Positions 31,961 through 43,259 of a stretch of 64,000 nt of DNA are shown in pieces. The notes beneath the pieces were generated by a model. That model saw only the letters and a program-made list of their open reading frames with translations, was not told the origin of the DNA and made no database searches. Where the stretch lies: positions 22,604,093 through 22,668,092 of the forward strand of contig CM062289.1 of the NCBI GenBank assembly GCA_031216915.1. The letters are read 5' to 3'. Origin of the DNA: Pictodentalium vernedei (taxonomy: Eukaryota > Mollusca > Scaphopoda > Dentaliida > Dentaliidae). Numbering within the stretch: position 1 is the stretch's first letter; every line of letters begins with the position of its first letter. The translations under genes were made by a program, and so were the position numbers.

Positions 31961-33446
31961 TTTTTCAAATGGGTGCTTTCTCATTAAAGGTTGATTTTTA
32001 CGTGGATGGAGTTTTACCTGTACAAAATATTGATTATGTCTGTATGAATGCTGAATTCTTATCTGATTGATAGTTTGGTTCCTAGGCAAGCCACAGAAAT
32101 TATATTGGCCAGCTGCTCTTCACCATTTTTCGACATTTCCTTATTCATCCCTGATTTTAGCATTTTCTTGTGGACATTCCATTTTTCAAAATTTTCAAAT
32201 TAGGGTTAAACATGTATTTTTCAAAAATGATTGTCACTTCTGGTATTTATGTTTGGAGACATGACCAGTCTGCCATGCGAAAAAAGAATTTGATCGGTTC
32301 CTGAGATAATGAGCGGCTTTGGGAGAAGGGTGATTTCCATCCAAACACCACCTCATGAAAATAAAATGGTAAGGCCACACAAAGTAGATCTTCTGTTTCT
32401 CAGGCCATTATTTGTGAAATTACATGCGGGCGAGCGTTTTTTTATTTTATTTTTTATTTCTGTAATTACTTCTTTGCCATCAAAAGTTCATGTTCTTGGT
32501 TCTAGTTTTAGGCCTCATAATCTACAGAATAGCATGGGTGGTGGTGTATTTCATCCCTTGAGTGCTAAAGCATTGCAAAGCCTTCTTGCACTCAAGGGAC
32601 AAATTCATCAATTTTTTTAACTTGGGTAAAATATCAGACATAAACCATTTAATTTTTATTTTTCTTAAGCTTAAATTGGTTATAAAAGGAGAGCATGCGG
32701 CAGCCAAAAGGACCTGAGAAACAATTTTTTTTTAGGGCTAATTTCATGAATTTTATGAAGGTATATCACCCAATTTGATCCTCTCCACTGCAGTACATTG
32801 CAGTCAACTGAAAAAAGAAGTAATCCTTCATCAAAGGGTTCATGCTTAGCCATACTGGATTCCTCAAACATTAGCCTCAAATTTTCTGTCCAAAACTGTC
32901 CTCTCCAGGATCATAGAATATTTCCAAAACTGGAGTCATCTCATTGAAAATTACCCCCTCATCTCTTCGGCTACCACCAAATGATGAGCTTCAATAACAT
33001 TTGAAATTATTTTTTATGTGACATGATGCAAAATTCGTCCCAAGAAGTGTCCAAAATGCATGTCCTCTCCAGGACCAGTTTATGGACATAAATGCCATGG
33101 GCCATTATGATGGGAGTTTTCAAAAAACTGTTCCTGTTCATATTTCTTACAAAAATAGGCAAGGCATACTTTGTTCCTGTCTTATCAGACCAAATTGGTT
33201 AACATATTTCAAGCATTTTATCAAGACATAAAACTTCAATAAGTCGAGTCCGAATTTGACATGCATTTACATGATGTGGGAATGTTCAAAAAGTCATGTT
33301 TGTGTTATAAAAAGTGAAGTAGATATCAGTTGCAAATCAGAGATAAGGTAAATGCACAGCCTCTGTTGCCTTTCAGTTTTTAGTTTCTATATAAGTCAGA
33401 TATGGTTCAAATCCTGGAGGGGACATTATTTGGGACAATCCTTTAA
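31961..33446. other. Intronic sequence with a dispersed repeat copy
   Basis: The stretch 32360-32700 is a diverged copy of 39240-39620 (CACAAAGTAGATCTTCT, TTCTCAGG, a CCCTTGAGTGC palindrome, TTAACTTGGGTAAAATATCAGAC). The remainder, including the CTCTCCAGGA phrases at 32900-33070, is AT-rich and has no gene that I can support. Confidence 0.5.
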
Positions 33447-33497
33447 GTGGCCATAAATCACCTTAAATTGATCAATCATCCTGTTCTCTTTGTTTCA

Positions 33498-33740
33498 GGT
33501 GAAGTGGGTGGGAGGGGGCATAACTCTATTTGCTTTAACCCATTAGCATTGACAAAGTTGGTGGATGGAAAGAGTAACGTAAACTGTTTAGACAAGAACA
33601 ATGTGGAAATGCAATTAGTAAATGAAGATGAGCCACCAATCTCTGGTTGCGTTGATAAGCCATTAAAACTCACTCTTGATCATTTTTGCCGGGTCGAAAC
33701 TGTTGAGTTGCTACAATTTATGAAGGTGACTGGTTCATAG
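33498..33740 (+). other. Unrecognised exon-like ORF
   Basis: A frame of 81 codons follows the strong acceptor-like tract TTCTCTTTGTTTCAG (AG at 33497-33498, counted as part of the first codon). Its residues (GHNSICFNPLALTKLVDG ... LDHFCRVETVELLQFMK) look protein-like rather than repeat-like, and codon use is mixed. It ends in TAG and is followed within 100 bp by the DIRS copy. The START exons join perfectly without it. It could be a fragment of a retroelement ORF, an alternative last exon or a processed remnant. I do not recognise the family. Confidence 0.3.
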
Positions 33741-33834
33741 ATAAAGTCGAGTCAAAAAATGAAGAACACCAGGACCTACAGGTATTTGTCAACTTCATGA
33801 TCAATGCTGGACTCAGTAAATTTGTGCCTCCCAT

Positions 33835-34530
33835 GTGTTATCGTTCCTACAGTTCTGCCAATCCGTCAGTCTGCCAGACTTTGACAGTCTTGCATCAGGA
33901 CTCCTCCTCCCTCGGGCTTTCCAAGCCCAAGTTGGCCATTATTCCTATGGCTACTCTGGAGTCCCTGTTGGGCTTATCGAGAGAGATGCTGGGCATGCTT
34001 TCTCTCTCAGATCACATCGTCTCTGCTTCGGCTGCTTACTGCCTCAAAATAAGTTTGACAACGTGCAGACTCCTTTGTGTGTGATTTCCAAGGCGCTCTT
34101 GCATCTTACTCACATGTATGCCTGTAACACGGCTAACTTGAAATTAGTTCGCCGGGACGCTGTGTTGGACACAAGCCATTCCCTTCCTGAGGATCAGCGT
34201 GCTACTCTTCGATCCACTTCTTTGGTGGGTCCGCGACTATTCCATGGTTCCGTAGCAATGGTCCGGGATGACGTCCTGCGTCATTCCAAAGATCAGATGC
34301 TGCTTTGCCAGCTCAGTCAGCCTTCTTTTGGAGGCAGGGGCTGTTCTAAGCCTAACAATCACCCTTCTGCTTCCTCTGCAAAGCCAAGGTCTAATCCTCC
34401 TGCTGCTGCTTCAACTTCTTACTCACGTGGTAAGGGTAAGCATCGGCAGACCAGAGGGAGGACTCAGAATCCTTCATCTAATAGAGGAGGTGGTTTCTCC
34501 TCTCACAGGCCTCGCCGGGGCTCGAAATGA
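33835..34530 (+). pseudogene. DIRS-like copy B, gag-like ORF1 (C-terminal part)
   Basis: A 231-codon frame ends at 34530. Its C-terminal half is basic and low-complexity (RGKGKHRQTRGRTQNP, GGGFSSHRPRRGSK), a plausible nucleic-acid-binding tail. The overlapping frame at 33797-34084 encodes KPKLAIIPMATLESLLG and LSDHIVSASAAYCL, which fits the N-terminal side of the same protein, so one frameshift near 34060 splits it. The RT domain follows in the same orientation. Confidence 0.6.
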
Positions 34531-34619
34531 AGGTCCTCACCTCGATTCGTCCCAGGTTGGAGGAAGGATATCAGAGTTTGCAGACCATTAGGCCACAATC
34601 ACATCCGATCCTTGGGTGT

Positions 34620-36330
34620 TAGATGTTGTCTAGTCCGGGCTGCGATTATCCTTCTGGAGGCACCCCACTCTGTCGGGAGTGCCTCTTCCAACACAAGTTC
34701 CTTCAGACATTTCACGTCGGGAATTTTTGATCATGGAGATAGGCAATCTCCTGTCAAAATGGGCAATCTAGGTCGCCAAGAACATTCATTCAGTGCGATT
34801 TTATCCCCGTGTATTCTTAGTGCCGAAGAAGAAGGACGGCCGACTCCCACCAGTTATCGATCTGAGTATCCTGAACCAGTCTATCATTGCTCCCAAGTTC
34901 AGCATGGAGACTTTCAGGTCAGTTTGCTGCTCCATTCACTAGGGAGACTTCACTTCCAGCATCGGCCTGCAAGACGCTTACTTTCTCGTTCCAATTCATC
35001 AGACATTGTGAAAGTATCTCAGATTCGCTTTTCTGGGGCAAGTTTACCAGTTCAAGGCCATGCCTTTCAGCCTCAACCTGGCTCCTAGGGTCTTCACCCG
35101 ACTGATGTCGCATGTGATAGCCTTCCACAGTCCAGGCTGACTATTTACTTCGGCATATCTGAACGATAACATCCAGAGGCACTCCAATGCTGCCCTTCTG
35201 AAGTCAGATGTCGACATACTGTTGAGCCTGCTCACGTCGGTAGGGTTCAGAGTCAACGAGGAGAAGTCGGGCCTGGTCCCTTCTCAGTCATTTTGTCATC
35301 TGTGGATGGACTTTCGTACTCAGCTGAATATGGTGGTGGTTCCCAGGTCGAGGGCTGTGATTCTCTCAGCTTTTGCCCTGACTCTGTCCCAGTCCACGTC
35401 TGCGACAGCTCGGAGTATTCTCTGGCTGCTCGGTCTCTGCGATTAGGTGACGGATCTCATTCCGCTAGGTCGGCTGCATGTCAGACCTCTCCAACACTTT
35501 CTGCTCAATCGTTGGAGGCCGAAATTCGATCCTCTGGTGCTTCATCATCACCTTCTCCCCTGGATGGATGTTCAGTAGATTATGCAGAGAGTTCTGTTGG
35601 ACTTGCCCACGTCCGATCATGTTCTGATGGCAGATGCCAGCGATCTCGTATGGGGTGTGACATTGGATCCTCTAGATCTTTCCCAGCATGGGGTATAGGA
35701 TCAGGATCAAAAGCTCTTCACATCAACCAGAAGGAGCTTCTTGTTCTTCTGAGTTGCCGGCTGTGGATCCCCACCTTTCGAATTGTCAGGTCCTTCTGTT
35801 GACCGACAATTTGACAGTAGTCACTTACATTCGGAACCAGGGCGGCACGCACTCGGTTCCCATGTACAAATTGGCTCGGGTTCTTCTACTGCTAGCTCAG
35901 GATGTCAACACCGGAGTAGTGGTTCGTCACATTCCCGGTCATCTGAACGTCCTAGCTGACTCCCTGGCCTGACAGGGCAGGGTCATTTCCACCGAGTGGA
36001 TGCTTCACAGGGCAATATTCCAGTCACTTTGCGATCTCTGGGCTCATCTCCACATCGATCTTTTTGTGACCCGTTGGAACCATCAGGTGGACACTTTCAT
36101 GTTCCCCGTGGCCAGATCCTTTGGCTTTCGCTGTGGACGCTCTGTCACTCGATTGAAACGGTCTAGTCAGCTACGCCTTCCCGCCGGTTCTGATTCTGTC
36201 TCAGGTTCTAGCCAAGATATGAACCTGCAGTTGTCGAATCATTCTGATCGCTCCCCTGTCACCTCAGAGGGTGTGGATCAATCAGCTCCACTCTCTGTTG
36301 GCAGCAGTTCCGGCACGTTTCCTTCTACAT
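34620..36330 (+). pseudogene. DIRS-like copy B, reverse transcriptase and RNase H
   Basis: RT signatures appear in shifting frames: VPKKDGRLPPVIDLSILNQS (34820-34880), the active-site region YLND in place of YLDD (~35155), and SVGFRVNEEKSGLVPSQ (35235-35285). RNase H follows with LTDNLTVVTYIRNQGG, VRHIPGHLNVLADSL and IDLFVTRWNHQVDTF (35800-36095), the DIRS/Ngaro pattern. The many frameshifts and stops, and the changed YLDD, make it non-functional. Confidence 0.75.
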
Positions 36331-36385
36331 CACAACCTTCTTTGCCAAGGTCACCGAGGAGGTTTCACATCAACCCGACTTCATT

Positions 36386-37470
36386 GTGCCTTCACACATA
36401 TCTTTTGTCAGGTCCTGTCTCCTCAGTAGAGGTTTTTTGAGACGAGCAGTGGAGTGCATTTCTTCTTCTAGGCGGCACTCCACTGGTTTGGCCTATGTGG
36501 CTAAGTGGAAGGTCTTCTGTCGATGGTGTGCTGATCACGCTGTTGATTATGCCAATCCTTCGATAACACAGATTGCGGAGTTTCTGGTATATCTGTTTGA
36601 TTTTCGGGGTCTCCAGCCTGTTACCATCAAAGGGTACAGGTCCATGCTTTCAGAGACCTTTTTGTATGTGGGAAAGCGCCGTATCGCCACTAATCCATAC
36701 ATCTTCCAGCTTATTCGTCACTTTTATTTGAAAAGGCCTAGGATTTTGCAGCTTACCCCAAGATGGAATATTTCTTGGGTGCTGCTTTGCTTGGGGGGAG
36801 GGGGGAGGGCACCAGTCGAACCTTTATCCCAGGTGGATATGCGTTTTCTCACATACAAGACAGCTTTTCTGATGGCTTTTGCCTGAGCTAGACAGGTTAG
36901 TGAGCTTCACACCCTCTCGGTTGATCTGGCCTTTTTCAGGAGCTCTGCCAACAGTGTGTGTTACTTTTACCACTGATTGCTCCTTTCTGGCCAAGAATCA
37001 GATACCAGAAACAACTCCACCTCCTATCTGTATCAGGGCTCTACCTTCTGCTGAGGGTAATCGCCCTTTGCTCTGTCTGATTTGTGCACTTTGCATTTAT
37101 CTCAACCAGACACAGTTCATTAGGAAAGGCAGGATATGATTCTTTTTGTCTCTTATTCCTGGTCGACAGAAGATCTCACTCAATCCATTTCTTGATGGAT
37201 TTGTCTTCGCGCGGCCTACGCTTGTCTAGCGACTGATGATTATATTACAGATCGTATTTCTGCCCACAAGGTGCATGCCTTCTCTACCTCCTGGGCTTAT
37301 GCTAACTCTGTCAAGTTGTCAGATATTATGCAGGCAGCCTACTGGAGAAATGCTTCTACTTTCTCCACCTTCTATCTGTGTCAGTTGCAGGAGCAGTCTG
37401 AGGACCTTTTTTTCTTTGGGCCCTCTTTCTTCTGCTCAGGCTGTTGTCTGCCCTAGCCATTATGCTAGCC
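36386..37470 (+). pseudogene. DIRS-like copy B, tyrosine recombinase
   Basis: Residues encoded from 36386 (SSRRHSTGLAYVAKWKVFCRWC, PSITQIAEFLVYLFDF, PVTIKGYRSMLS) are the core-binding domain of a DIRS tyrosine recombinase. The catalytic domain continues broken to 37380, with HKVHAFSTSWAYANSVKLSD and WRNASTFSTFYL containing the His/Lys-to-Tyr motif. DIRS elements integrate through circular intermediates with this enzyme rather than an integrase. Stops near 36886 and several frameshifts show decay. Confidence 0.75.
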
Positions 37471-37659
37471 ATGATGCCCTGTGCTGTTTTACTGTCCTTT
37501 CTATCTGTGCGCCATGGAGAGCCATACGCCTCATCTCTCATTGTCTTTTACTAATGTTTGTGATGCTATGATTTGATAGGCCTAGGGAACTCTTCTTCTG
37601 TCCACGGTTCCAGTGCAGTTGGGTTATGTGGGGGTTGGTTATGTGATTCCCTCCTCCTA

Positions 37660-38391
37660 TTGCCTATTCAGCCTGTAGTAAACAATTGTAGGGTAGGTTG
37701 ATAAGAAATTTAAATTTTATAGTAAATTTCCTTTCTTATTATACCTACCAAAATTATTTACATGGAGGCCCTCGTGTCTTCTTATTCCGGTAAGAATCCT
37801 TCCTCCCCGCTGATCACATAACTCCAATGTTGGTGGATTCAAAAGAATGAGTCATTTGTTACATGTCTGCGCACTGGTACCGGAAGCCATGGATCTGTAC
37901 TACGAGAAGAGCATCCCGAACTGGGTGTGTGCCGGTAACACCCGACCCAGTTTTGGCTTATTTTTTCTTGGTGCTTTTGCACCACTTTTCTTTCCCAAAT
38001 CGCTTGAGAAAGATCAAAATAGAGAGTATATTTTCTGAGTTAGGGACTTCCACTGTAGTGCAAGCCTGTAGTAAACAATTGTGGTAGGTACAGTACGTGG
38101 AGAGTGTATTATCACTAAATCACCCATAGAGTGGAGATTTCACCCAAGCAATAATTGCAAATTTGTTGGAAAGCATAACCAGCACAAGCAAAGTTTCAGC
38201 CAATGGACCTCCGGGTTACACCCGGAGGTCCATTGGCTGAAACACTGCTTGTGTTTTTTGTCTATATGTACAAAATTTGAAAGTTATAGCTTGGGTGATA
38301 TCTCCACTCCACGGGTGATTTAGTTGCAATCCACTCTCCACGTACTGTATAATAAGAAAGGAAATTTACTATAAAATTTAAATTTCCTTTA
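37660..38391. repeat. DIRS copy B tail with inverted and direct repeats
   Basis: CCTGTAGTAAACAATTGT occurs at ~37673 and again at ~38054 in direct orientation. The segment 37715-37757 (AAATTTTATAGTAAATTTCC, TATACCTACC) recurs inverted at 38083-38391, where it is split by a MITE. Such mixed direct and inverted terminal repeats are expected at DIRS 3' ends. Exact boundaries are not resolved. Confidence 0.5.
38091..38347. mobile_element. 257-bp Tc1/mariner-type MITE with central palindrome
   Basis: TIR CAGTACGTGGAGAGTG at the left and CACTCTCCACGTACTG at the right are flanked by TA (38089-38090, 38348-38349). The centre is a near-perfect foldback (GCCAATGGACCTCCGGGT / ACCCGGAGGTCCATTGGC). It interrupts the DIRS inverted repeat; the empty-site form is the inverted copy at 37715-37757. 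Confidence 0.9.
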
Positions 38392-38875
38392 GCCCTTTAC
38401 CTAACAAATTGGCACATCCTCACCTATGTAATTTTCAAATTAGGCAGTTGAAAAAAAGATATTTAAAAAAAAATGTCAACAAAACCATATCATGTGACCC
38501 CTCATTGAAATGAGCTTGTTGAGCAATGATTGAACTTCTTACCTTACCAAATGACCATAACTGATGTATTATTGAAATATTAGTCTTTCAATTCAATGAG
38601 ACGTCATAAATTGTATTTGGTGCAAAGTGTGAAAATGTTTAATTATGCAAGAAGTTTTTTTGCAAGAGTTATCAGCTACTCATGCCCAGTGGAGGTTTGA
38701 TGATGTCATTTTGACTGAGACGTTTATATGACATTCCTTATTAGATTTTATCAGTACATGTATTATAATGAACAACATTAAACGCAAAACTGATGTTTTG
38801 TTCCACCAGTAAACTGGATGCAATTTGAAATTAAAGATATTTTTAGGATTGATTTCAAAGTTTTGTTGTTTTCAG
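38392..38875 (+). repeat. Foldback fragment and 3' part of intron A
   Basis: CCCTTTACCTAACAAATTGG and CATATCATGTGACCCC resemble the TTAA-flanked foldback family at 51080-52400, but no matching right end was found. The rest is ordinary intron ending in the acceptor TTGTTTTCAG before exon B. Confidence 0.5.
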
Positions 38876-38969
38876 AGCAGAAAGTGGAGCTGGTGGTATC
38901 CTTATGAAACCTGTTGATGGCAGATCAAATAAATGTGAACTCACGTGGTATTTTAGTACTAGTCTGAAG
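38876..38969 (+). CDS. STARD3-like: START-domain protein, internal exon B
   Basis: The 94-bp exon lies between TTGTTGTTTTCAG and GTATGTCC. Its first base completes the Arg codon of exon A; it then encodes AESGAGGILMKPVDGRSNKC and ELTWYFSTSLK, ending in phase 0. The T-W-x-x-S-T-x-L-K stretch matches the strand leading into the C-terminal helix of StAR/STARD3 START domains. The next exon continues with GWLP, as in the family. A MITE starts 14 bp after the donor, which is otherwise normal. Confidence 0.9.
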
Positions 38970-38982
38970 GTATGTCCTAACA

Positions 38983-39221
38983 TTAATCCTTTGAACCCTG
39001 GTGGTATCTTCCATATTAGTTCAATGGCAGCAACTGGAATAGTCCATGGTCATTATTTAGGGGTAGATCAATTAATATTTTCAATTTGCAGCCTTGGGCT
39101 GCACATTGAAAATATTTATTGGTCTACAACACACATGCACTTGGCATCCATCCCATTTAATGAAATTATGACGTATCATGTTCCTGGCCGGAAAAACGGC
39201 CGCTAGGGTTCAAAGAGTTAA
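38983..39221. mobile_element. TTAA-flanked MITE (piggyBac-like ends)
   Basis: The ends TTAATCCTTTGAACCCT and AGGGTTCAAAGAGTTAA form an inverted pair with TTAA at both edges, the piggyBac target pattern. A palindrome lies inside (AAATATTTTCAATTTGCAGCC / GGCTGCACATTGAAAATATT). It is non-coding and only 14 bp from exon B. Confidence 0.65.
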
Positions 39222-39239
39222 GTTCATTGAGTATTTGAT

Positions 39240-39620
39240 AAATATATGTTAAGGCCCAAAAAGTAGATCTTCTTTTTCTCAGGTCATTTTTTATAAAACT
39301 GCATGTGGGTGGGAGTTTTTTAATTTTATTTTTTATTTTTGTAATTATTTCTTTCCCCATCAAAGTTCATGTTCTTGGTATATTTTATGTTTTAGGCCTC
39401 ATAATCTACATAATAGGTGGTGGTGCATTTCATCCCTTGAGTGCAAGAAGGCTTTGCTATGCTAAAGCATTGCAAAGCCTTGTTGCACTCAAGGGACAAA
39501 TTTATAATTTTTATTAACTTGGGTAAAATATCAGACATAAACCATTTAATTTTTAATTTTTTTTAAGCTTGCTTTGGTTATAAAAAGAGAGCAAAAAAAA
39601 AACATGCAGGAGGGCTTGAG
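39240..39620 (+). repeat. Dispersed repeat, second copy of 32360-32700
   Basis: It shares AAAGTAGATCTTCT, a CATCCCTTGAGTGCAAGAAG palindrome (39434-39496) and TTAACTTGGGTAAAATATCAGAC with the copy at 32360. No TIRs or coding region were recognised. Confidence 0.6.
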
Positions 39621-41041
39621 AACATGATTTTTAACTTTTTTAGACCTAAATATGTTTTATGTGCCTGTACGGAATCTTTATTGTGGTGAGACTCGATCTT
39701 TGGGATGTATAGCTGCTCATCGCATTTGCACGATGAGCAGCTTACCTCCCCAAAAATGAGTCGAGTTTGTATGCATGCACAATGTGCACATAACACTTCT
39801 GCCTACCACACTGTCAACAAAACCCATAACCATGACTTCTCGAAAATAGTCGTCAACAAATAAAAAGCCATACTCAACTGATCAAAACAATAGCCCTGTG
39901 TAATTAGCACCTTAGATAATGACCTCTTGTGGCATCACGAGATTCCATAATACAAATGTTGTGAAAGTATACATACTATCATCTCTCCAGCTGCAATCAC
40001 ATTGTAAAACTGGTTAACTGGTTGAGTGCTAGAAGCCACTATCGGGGCTCTACTGAAAAGTGCTGAAAGCCACTATAGTGGGTTTATACTGTTACAACAA
40101 ATTAGTGCCAGTATAAACCCACTACAGTGGAAGAAAAATATTATTATAAAATTGTTTTATTACTTTTTATCCCATAAATGGCCGTTTATTTGAACAATAA
40201 AGGCCTTGGATAAATTTTTGCTTTATTCACCTAGTAGGGTAATAAATTTTCCCCATAGGTTTAACACTGAAAGAATTTATTCCCCTAGTAGTGATGGACT
40301 TGTTGACCTCTGGCCTCTACTACATTTGTCTAGCATAATTAATAGTTCGATTGTTGATTTCTTTAAATCTTTTTGAAAGTATTACACAATGCCAGTAGAA
40401 AACACCACCCACTGCTCGTATAATAAAGTATTTTTGCAAGTTTAGGTCAAGTTTGTAGGGGAATTATTTTTAGACAGAAAATGTATTACTACGCCTTGTT
40501 TATTTTTGCCAATTTTGATGGTCGATCAAATTGGACCAATGTGCTCCTCACTTCTCGTCATGTTTTGTAGCGAATAATAGCACGATTTTGACGTGACTGC
40601 CCTGTAGGATATTTAGGAGATAAACAAAATAAACGTATAGTGTTTTCAAGTAAAACATTTATTCTACTCGTAGAATTAAGAATGAAACCGACTCGCCAGA
40701 GGCTCGCCGGTTTCATTCTTAATCCTACTTGTAGAATAAATGTTTTACTTGAAAACACTATATGTTTATTCTATATTTATTGCCGAGTGCCAACTGGCTC
40801 TCTCCAATAAATTGCAACAAAACAAATATTTATGAGCAACATCTTGCTAAATTAAGGTTAATTTTACTAGTAGTGTGATATCTATAAAAAAAAAAAAACT
40901 TGTGTTACAACTGACCATTGAAAAGTAATTTAACACTCTCCCAGTTAATTAAGAAATTAAATATGGATTAAGGGGAATCTAAACGGAAACAATTTTGGGA
41001 AAATCATTGTGGACAAAATTTTTTATTCATATTTTATGATA
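39621..41041. other. Intron B sequence with palindromes
   Basis: Two clear foldbacks are present: 40070-40130 (AGTGGGTTTATACTG / CAGTATAAACCCACT) and 40634-40764, with ~55-bp arms and loop CGCCAGAGGCTCGCC. A partial palindrome lies around 39700-39742 (GCTGCTCATCG / CGATGAGCAGC). No gene was found. Confidence 0.6.
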
Positions 41042-41777
41042 CAGTAAAACCTGTCCTGAGAGACCACTGTCTTGAGAGACCACCTGTCTTGAGAGACCAC
41101 ATCTGCCAGGCAATGATTGGTTTTACTCTATAATGGACATGCTATGGGAGACCACCTGTCTTGAGAGACCACCTGTCTTGAGAGACCACATCTGCCAGGC
41201 ACCGATTGGTTTTACTCTATAATGGACCTGCTATGGGAGACCACCTGTCTTGAGAGACCACCTGTCTTGAGAGACACCTGTCTTGAGAGACCACCTGTCT
41301 TGAGAGACCACTGTGACCTGTTACGAACTTGTATTTTTAAGGCATAATAGACCTGTCTTGAGAGACTGCCCCTTTGAAGACTGAAACTATGACAAAAACT
41401 TTTTACTTGTTCTGGAATTGGAAAATCTGTTGTGGTTGTACTAACATAATTAAAAGTATTAAAAGCTCTTAATTGGGTTTCAATTGCCATTCAGTTACAT
41501 AACTCATTAACGATTGAGATGTTTTTATGGTGTCTTCTGGCTATTCCAACATGCTGAGAACAGTAGGTGTTGTTATAGTAGCTTGTGTTGTTTTAGTAAT
41601 TAGTGGCTAATTAATTTCACAGGTGAATCCAATAAATTATAAATTTTGTTCAGTTTGCTTTCAGTGAGATTTATTCACTTATTTAAACGTAAAACTTGAA
41701 AACAAGTTATGAAACAATTTATAATTTTATTTAATTATTAATGATGAAAGTGGTTGAGTTGGTGAGATTTATTCACT

Positions 41778-43253
41778 TTGACCAGTGCAAGTCATATATT
41801 TCCTATAAATATGCTGATTACTGCAATTTGTGGTTATTCTCAGTTTGTCATGGCTAGTGCACAGTTAGATGTTACTTTTACCACCAACAGACTTGGAAAC
41901 CAGAACCTGATCCATAATGGGTTCAAGTTCCACGTAAAGACCAGGCGTGGTGACAGGATATACTGGCAGTGTTCTGCTCGCAACTGCCATGCCACTATAA
42001 ACACTCTCCAAAACATACCTACCAAGATGGCCGGTAACCACAATCACCAATCTGACCCAACCAAACTCAAAGTGGATGCCATACTTCAAACCATGAAAGA
42101 AAGGGCCAAAAAAGAACTCACACCAATACCTACCATCTATGAGGAAGAACTAGTGAAACTTAGAAACAGAGAATGGAATGATGATACACAAGAACTAGTT
42201 CAGCAGATACCAACATTTCAGTCATGTAAAGACCAATTCTACAACCAGCGACACAAGACCTTACCCACATTACCAACATCAGCAACAGACCTACAGTTAC
42301 AAGGAGAATGGACGGAAACCACCACAGGACAACAATTCCTACTCGCAGACGACAACACCAATAGACGCATACTTCTCTTCAGTACTGAACAGAACCTTAC
42401 TCACCTAGCCACTGCAGACACAGTTTATGGTGATGGTACATTTTATACCTGCCCTACTTTTTTTTACCAGCTCTACACGTTCCATGCCATGGTTGTCGGT
42501 GTGATGTTTCCCCTAGTATACAGTCTTCTACCAGGAAAGGACCAACACGTTTACACCAGACTACTGACTCTACTACAAGATGCATGCCAGCGCTACAACA
42601 TCAGGTTCCGACCAGCAACACTCTTCCTTGACTATGAGGTAGCCATCAGAAATGCAGCATTTCAAGTATTCCCAGGTATCAACATCAAGGGCTGTTTTTT
42701 CCACTATACACAATGTATCTGGAGGAACGCACAGAAACATGGCTTACAGGTACCCTACAAAGACAACGACGACATCCGTACTCTAGTAAGACGTGCTGCT
42801 GTACTGCCTTTACTACCACCCAACACAGTTGAAGACGTTTGGTTCCAAGCATTAGAAGACATCGAGGACGCCGACATCAATATACCAATCCTTCCATTTA
42901 CTGATTATGTTACCAGTAACTGGGTAGAAGGAGACCGTGACCTGTGGAACCACTACACAACAGAGGGACCAAGAATTACCAGCCATCTTGAAGGCTGGCA
43001 TGGTAAACTAAAGAAATTGGTCAAGGCTCCACATCCAAACATCTTCAACATGATAAAACTACTGAAACATGAAGAAGCTGTTCATGCCTGCACTTTACTC
43101 CAGTACCAAGCCGGTGGAAAACGCGTACTAAGAAAGTGCAAGTACCGAGAAATTGACTTCAGACTCGCGACTTTAAAGACTCGTCTACAGAACCAGGAGC
43201 TAACACCAGTCCAGTTTGCTGACGCTGCGTCACACTTATTACATCTAGACTAG
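41778..43253 (+). CDS. FLYWCH zinc-finger MULE transposase
   Basis: This 491-codon uninterrupted frame includes the whole transposase; Met25 (MASAQLD, 41850) may be the true start because a TTCTCAG acceptor-like site precedes it. Residues ~40-92 form a FLYWCH-type zinc finger (Cys65, Cys70, His88, His90), presumably for TIR binding. The MULE catalytic domain follows: Asp219 in YGDGTF, Asp285 in FLDYE and Glu405 in HLEGWHG give the D-D-E triad, with the family's CFFHYTQ box at 306-312. All key residues are present, so it may be active, although the right TIR is broken by a LINE. It should cut and paste MULE DNA in the nucleus. A decayed relative is at 55075-56254. Confidence 0.9.
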   Translation: MTSASHIFPINMLITAICGYSQFVMASAQLDVTFTTNRLGNQNLIHNGFKFHVKTRRGDRIYWQCSARNCHATINTLQNIPTKMAGNHNHQSDPTKLKVDAILQTMKERAKKELTPIPTIYEEELVKLRNREWNDDTQELVQQIPTFQSCKDQFYNQRHKTLPTLPTSATDLQLQGEWTETTTGQQFLLADDNTNRRILLFSTEQNLTHLATADTVYGDGTFYTCPTFFYQLYTFHAMVVGVMFPLVYSLLPGKDQHVYTRLLTLLQDACQRYNIRFRPATLFLDYEVAIRNAAFQVFPGINIKGCFFHYTQCIWRNAQKHGLQVPYKDNDDIRTLVRRAAVLPLLPPNTVEDVWFQALEDIEDADINIPILPFTDYVTSNWVEGDRDLWNHYTTEGPRITSHLEGWHGKLKKLVKAPHPNIFNMIKLLKHEEAVHACTLLQYQAGGKRVLRKCKYREIDFRLATLKTRLQNQELTPVQFADAASHLLHLD

Positions 43254-43259
43254 ACTTTA

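Noticed and set aside
30898..32089. Minus-strand frames of 77-113 codons
   Set aside because: They run through the tandem array and differ only by repeat drift.
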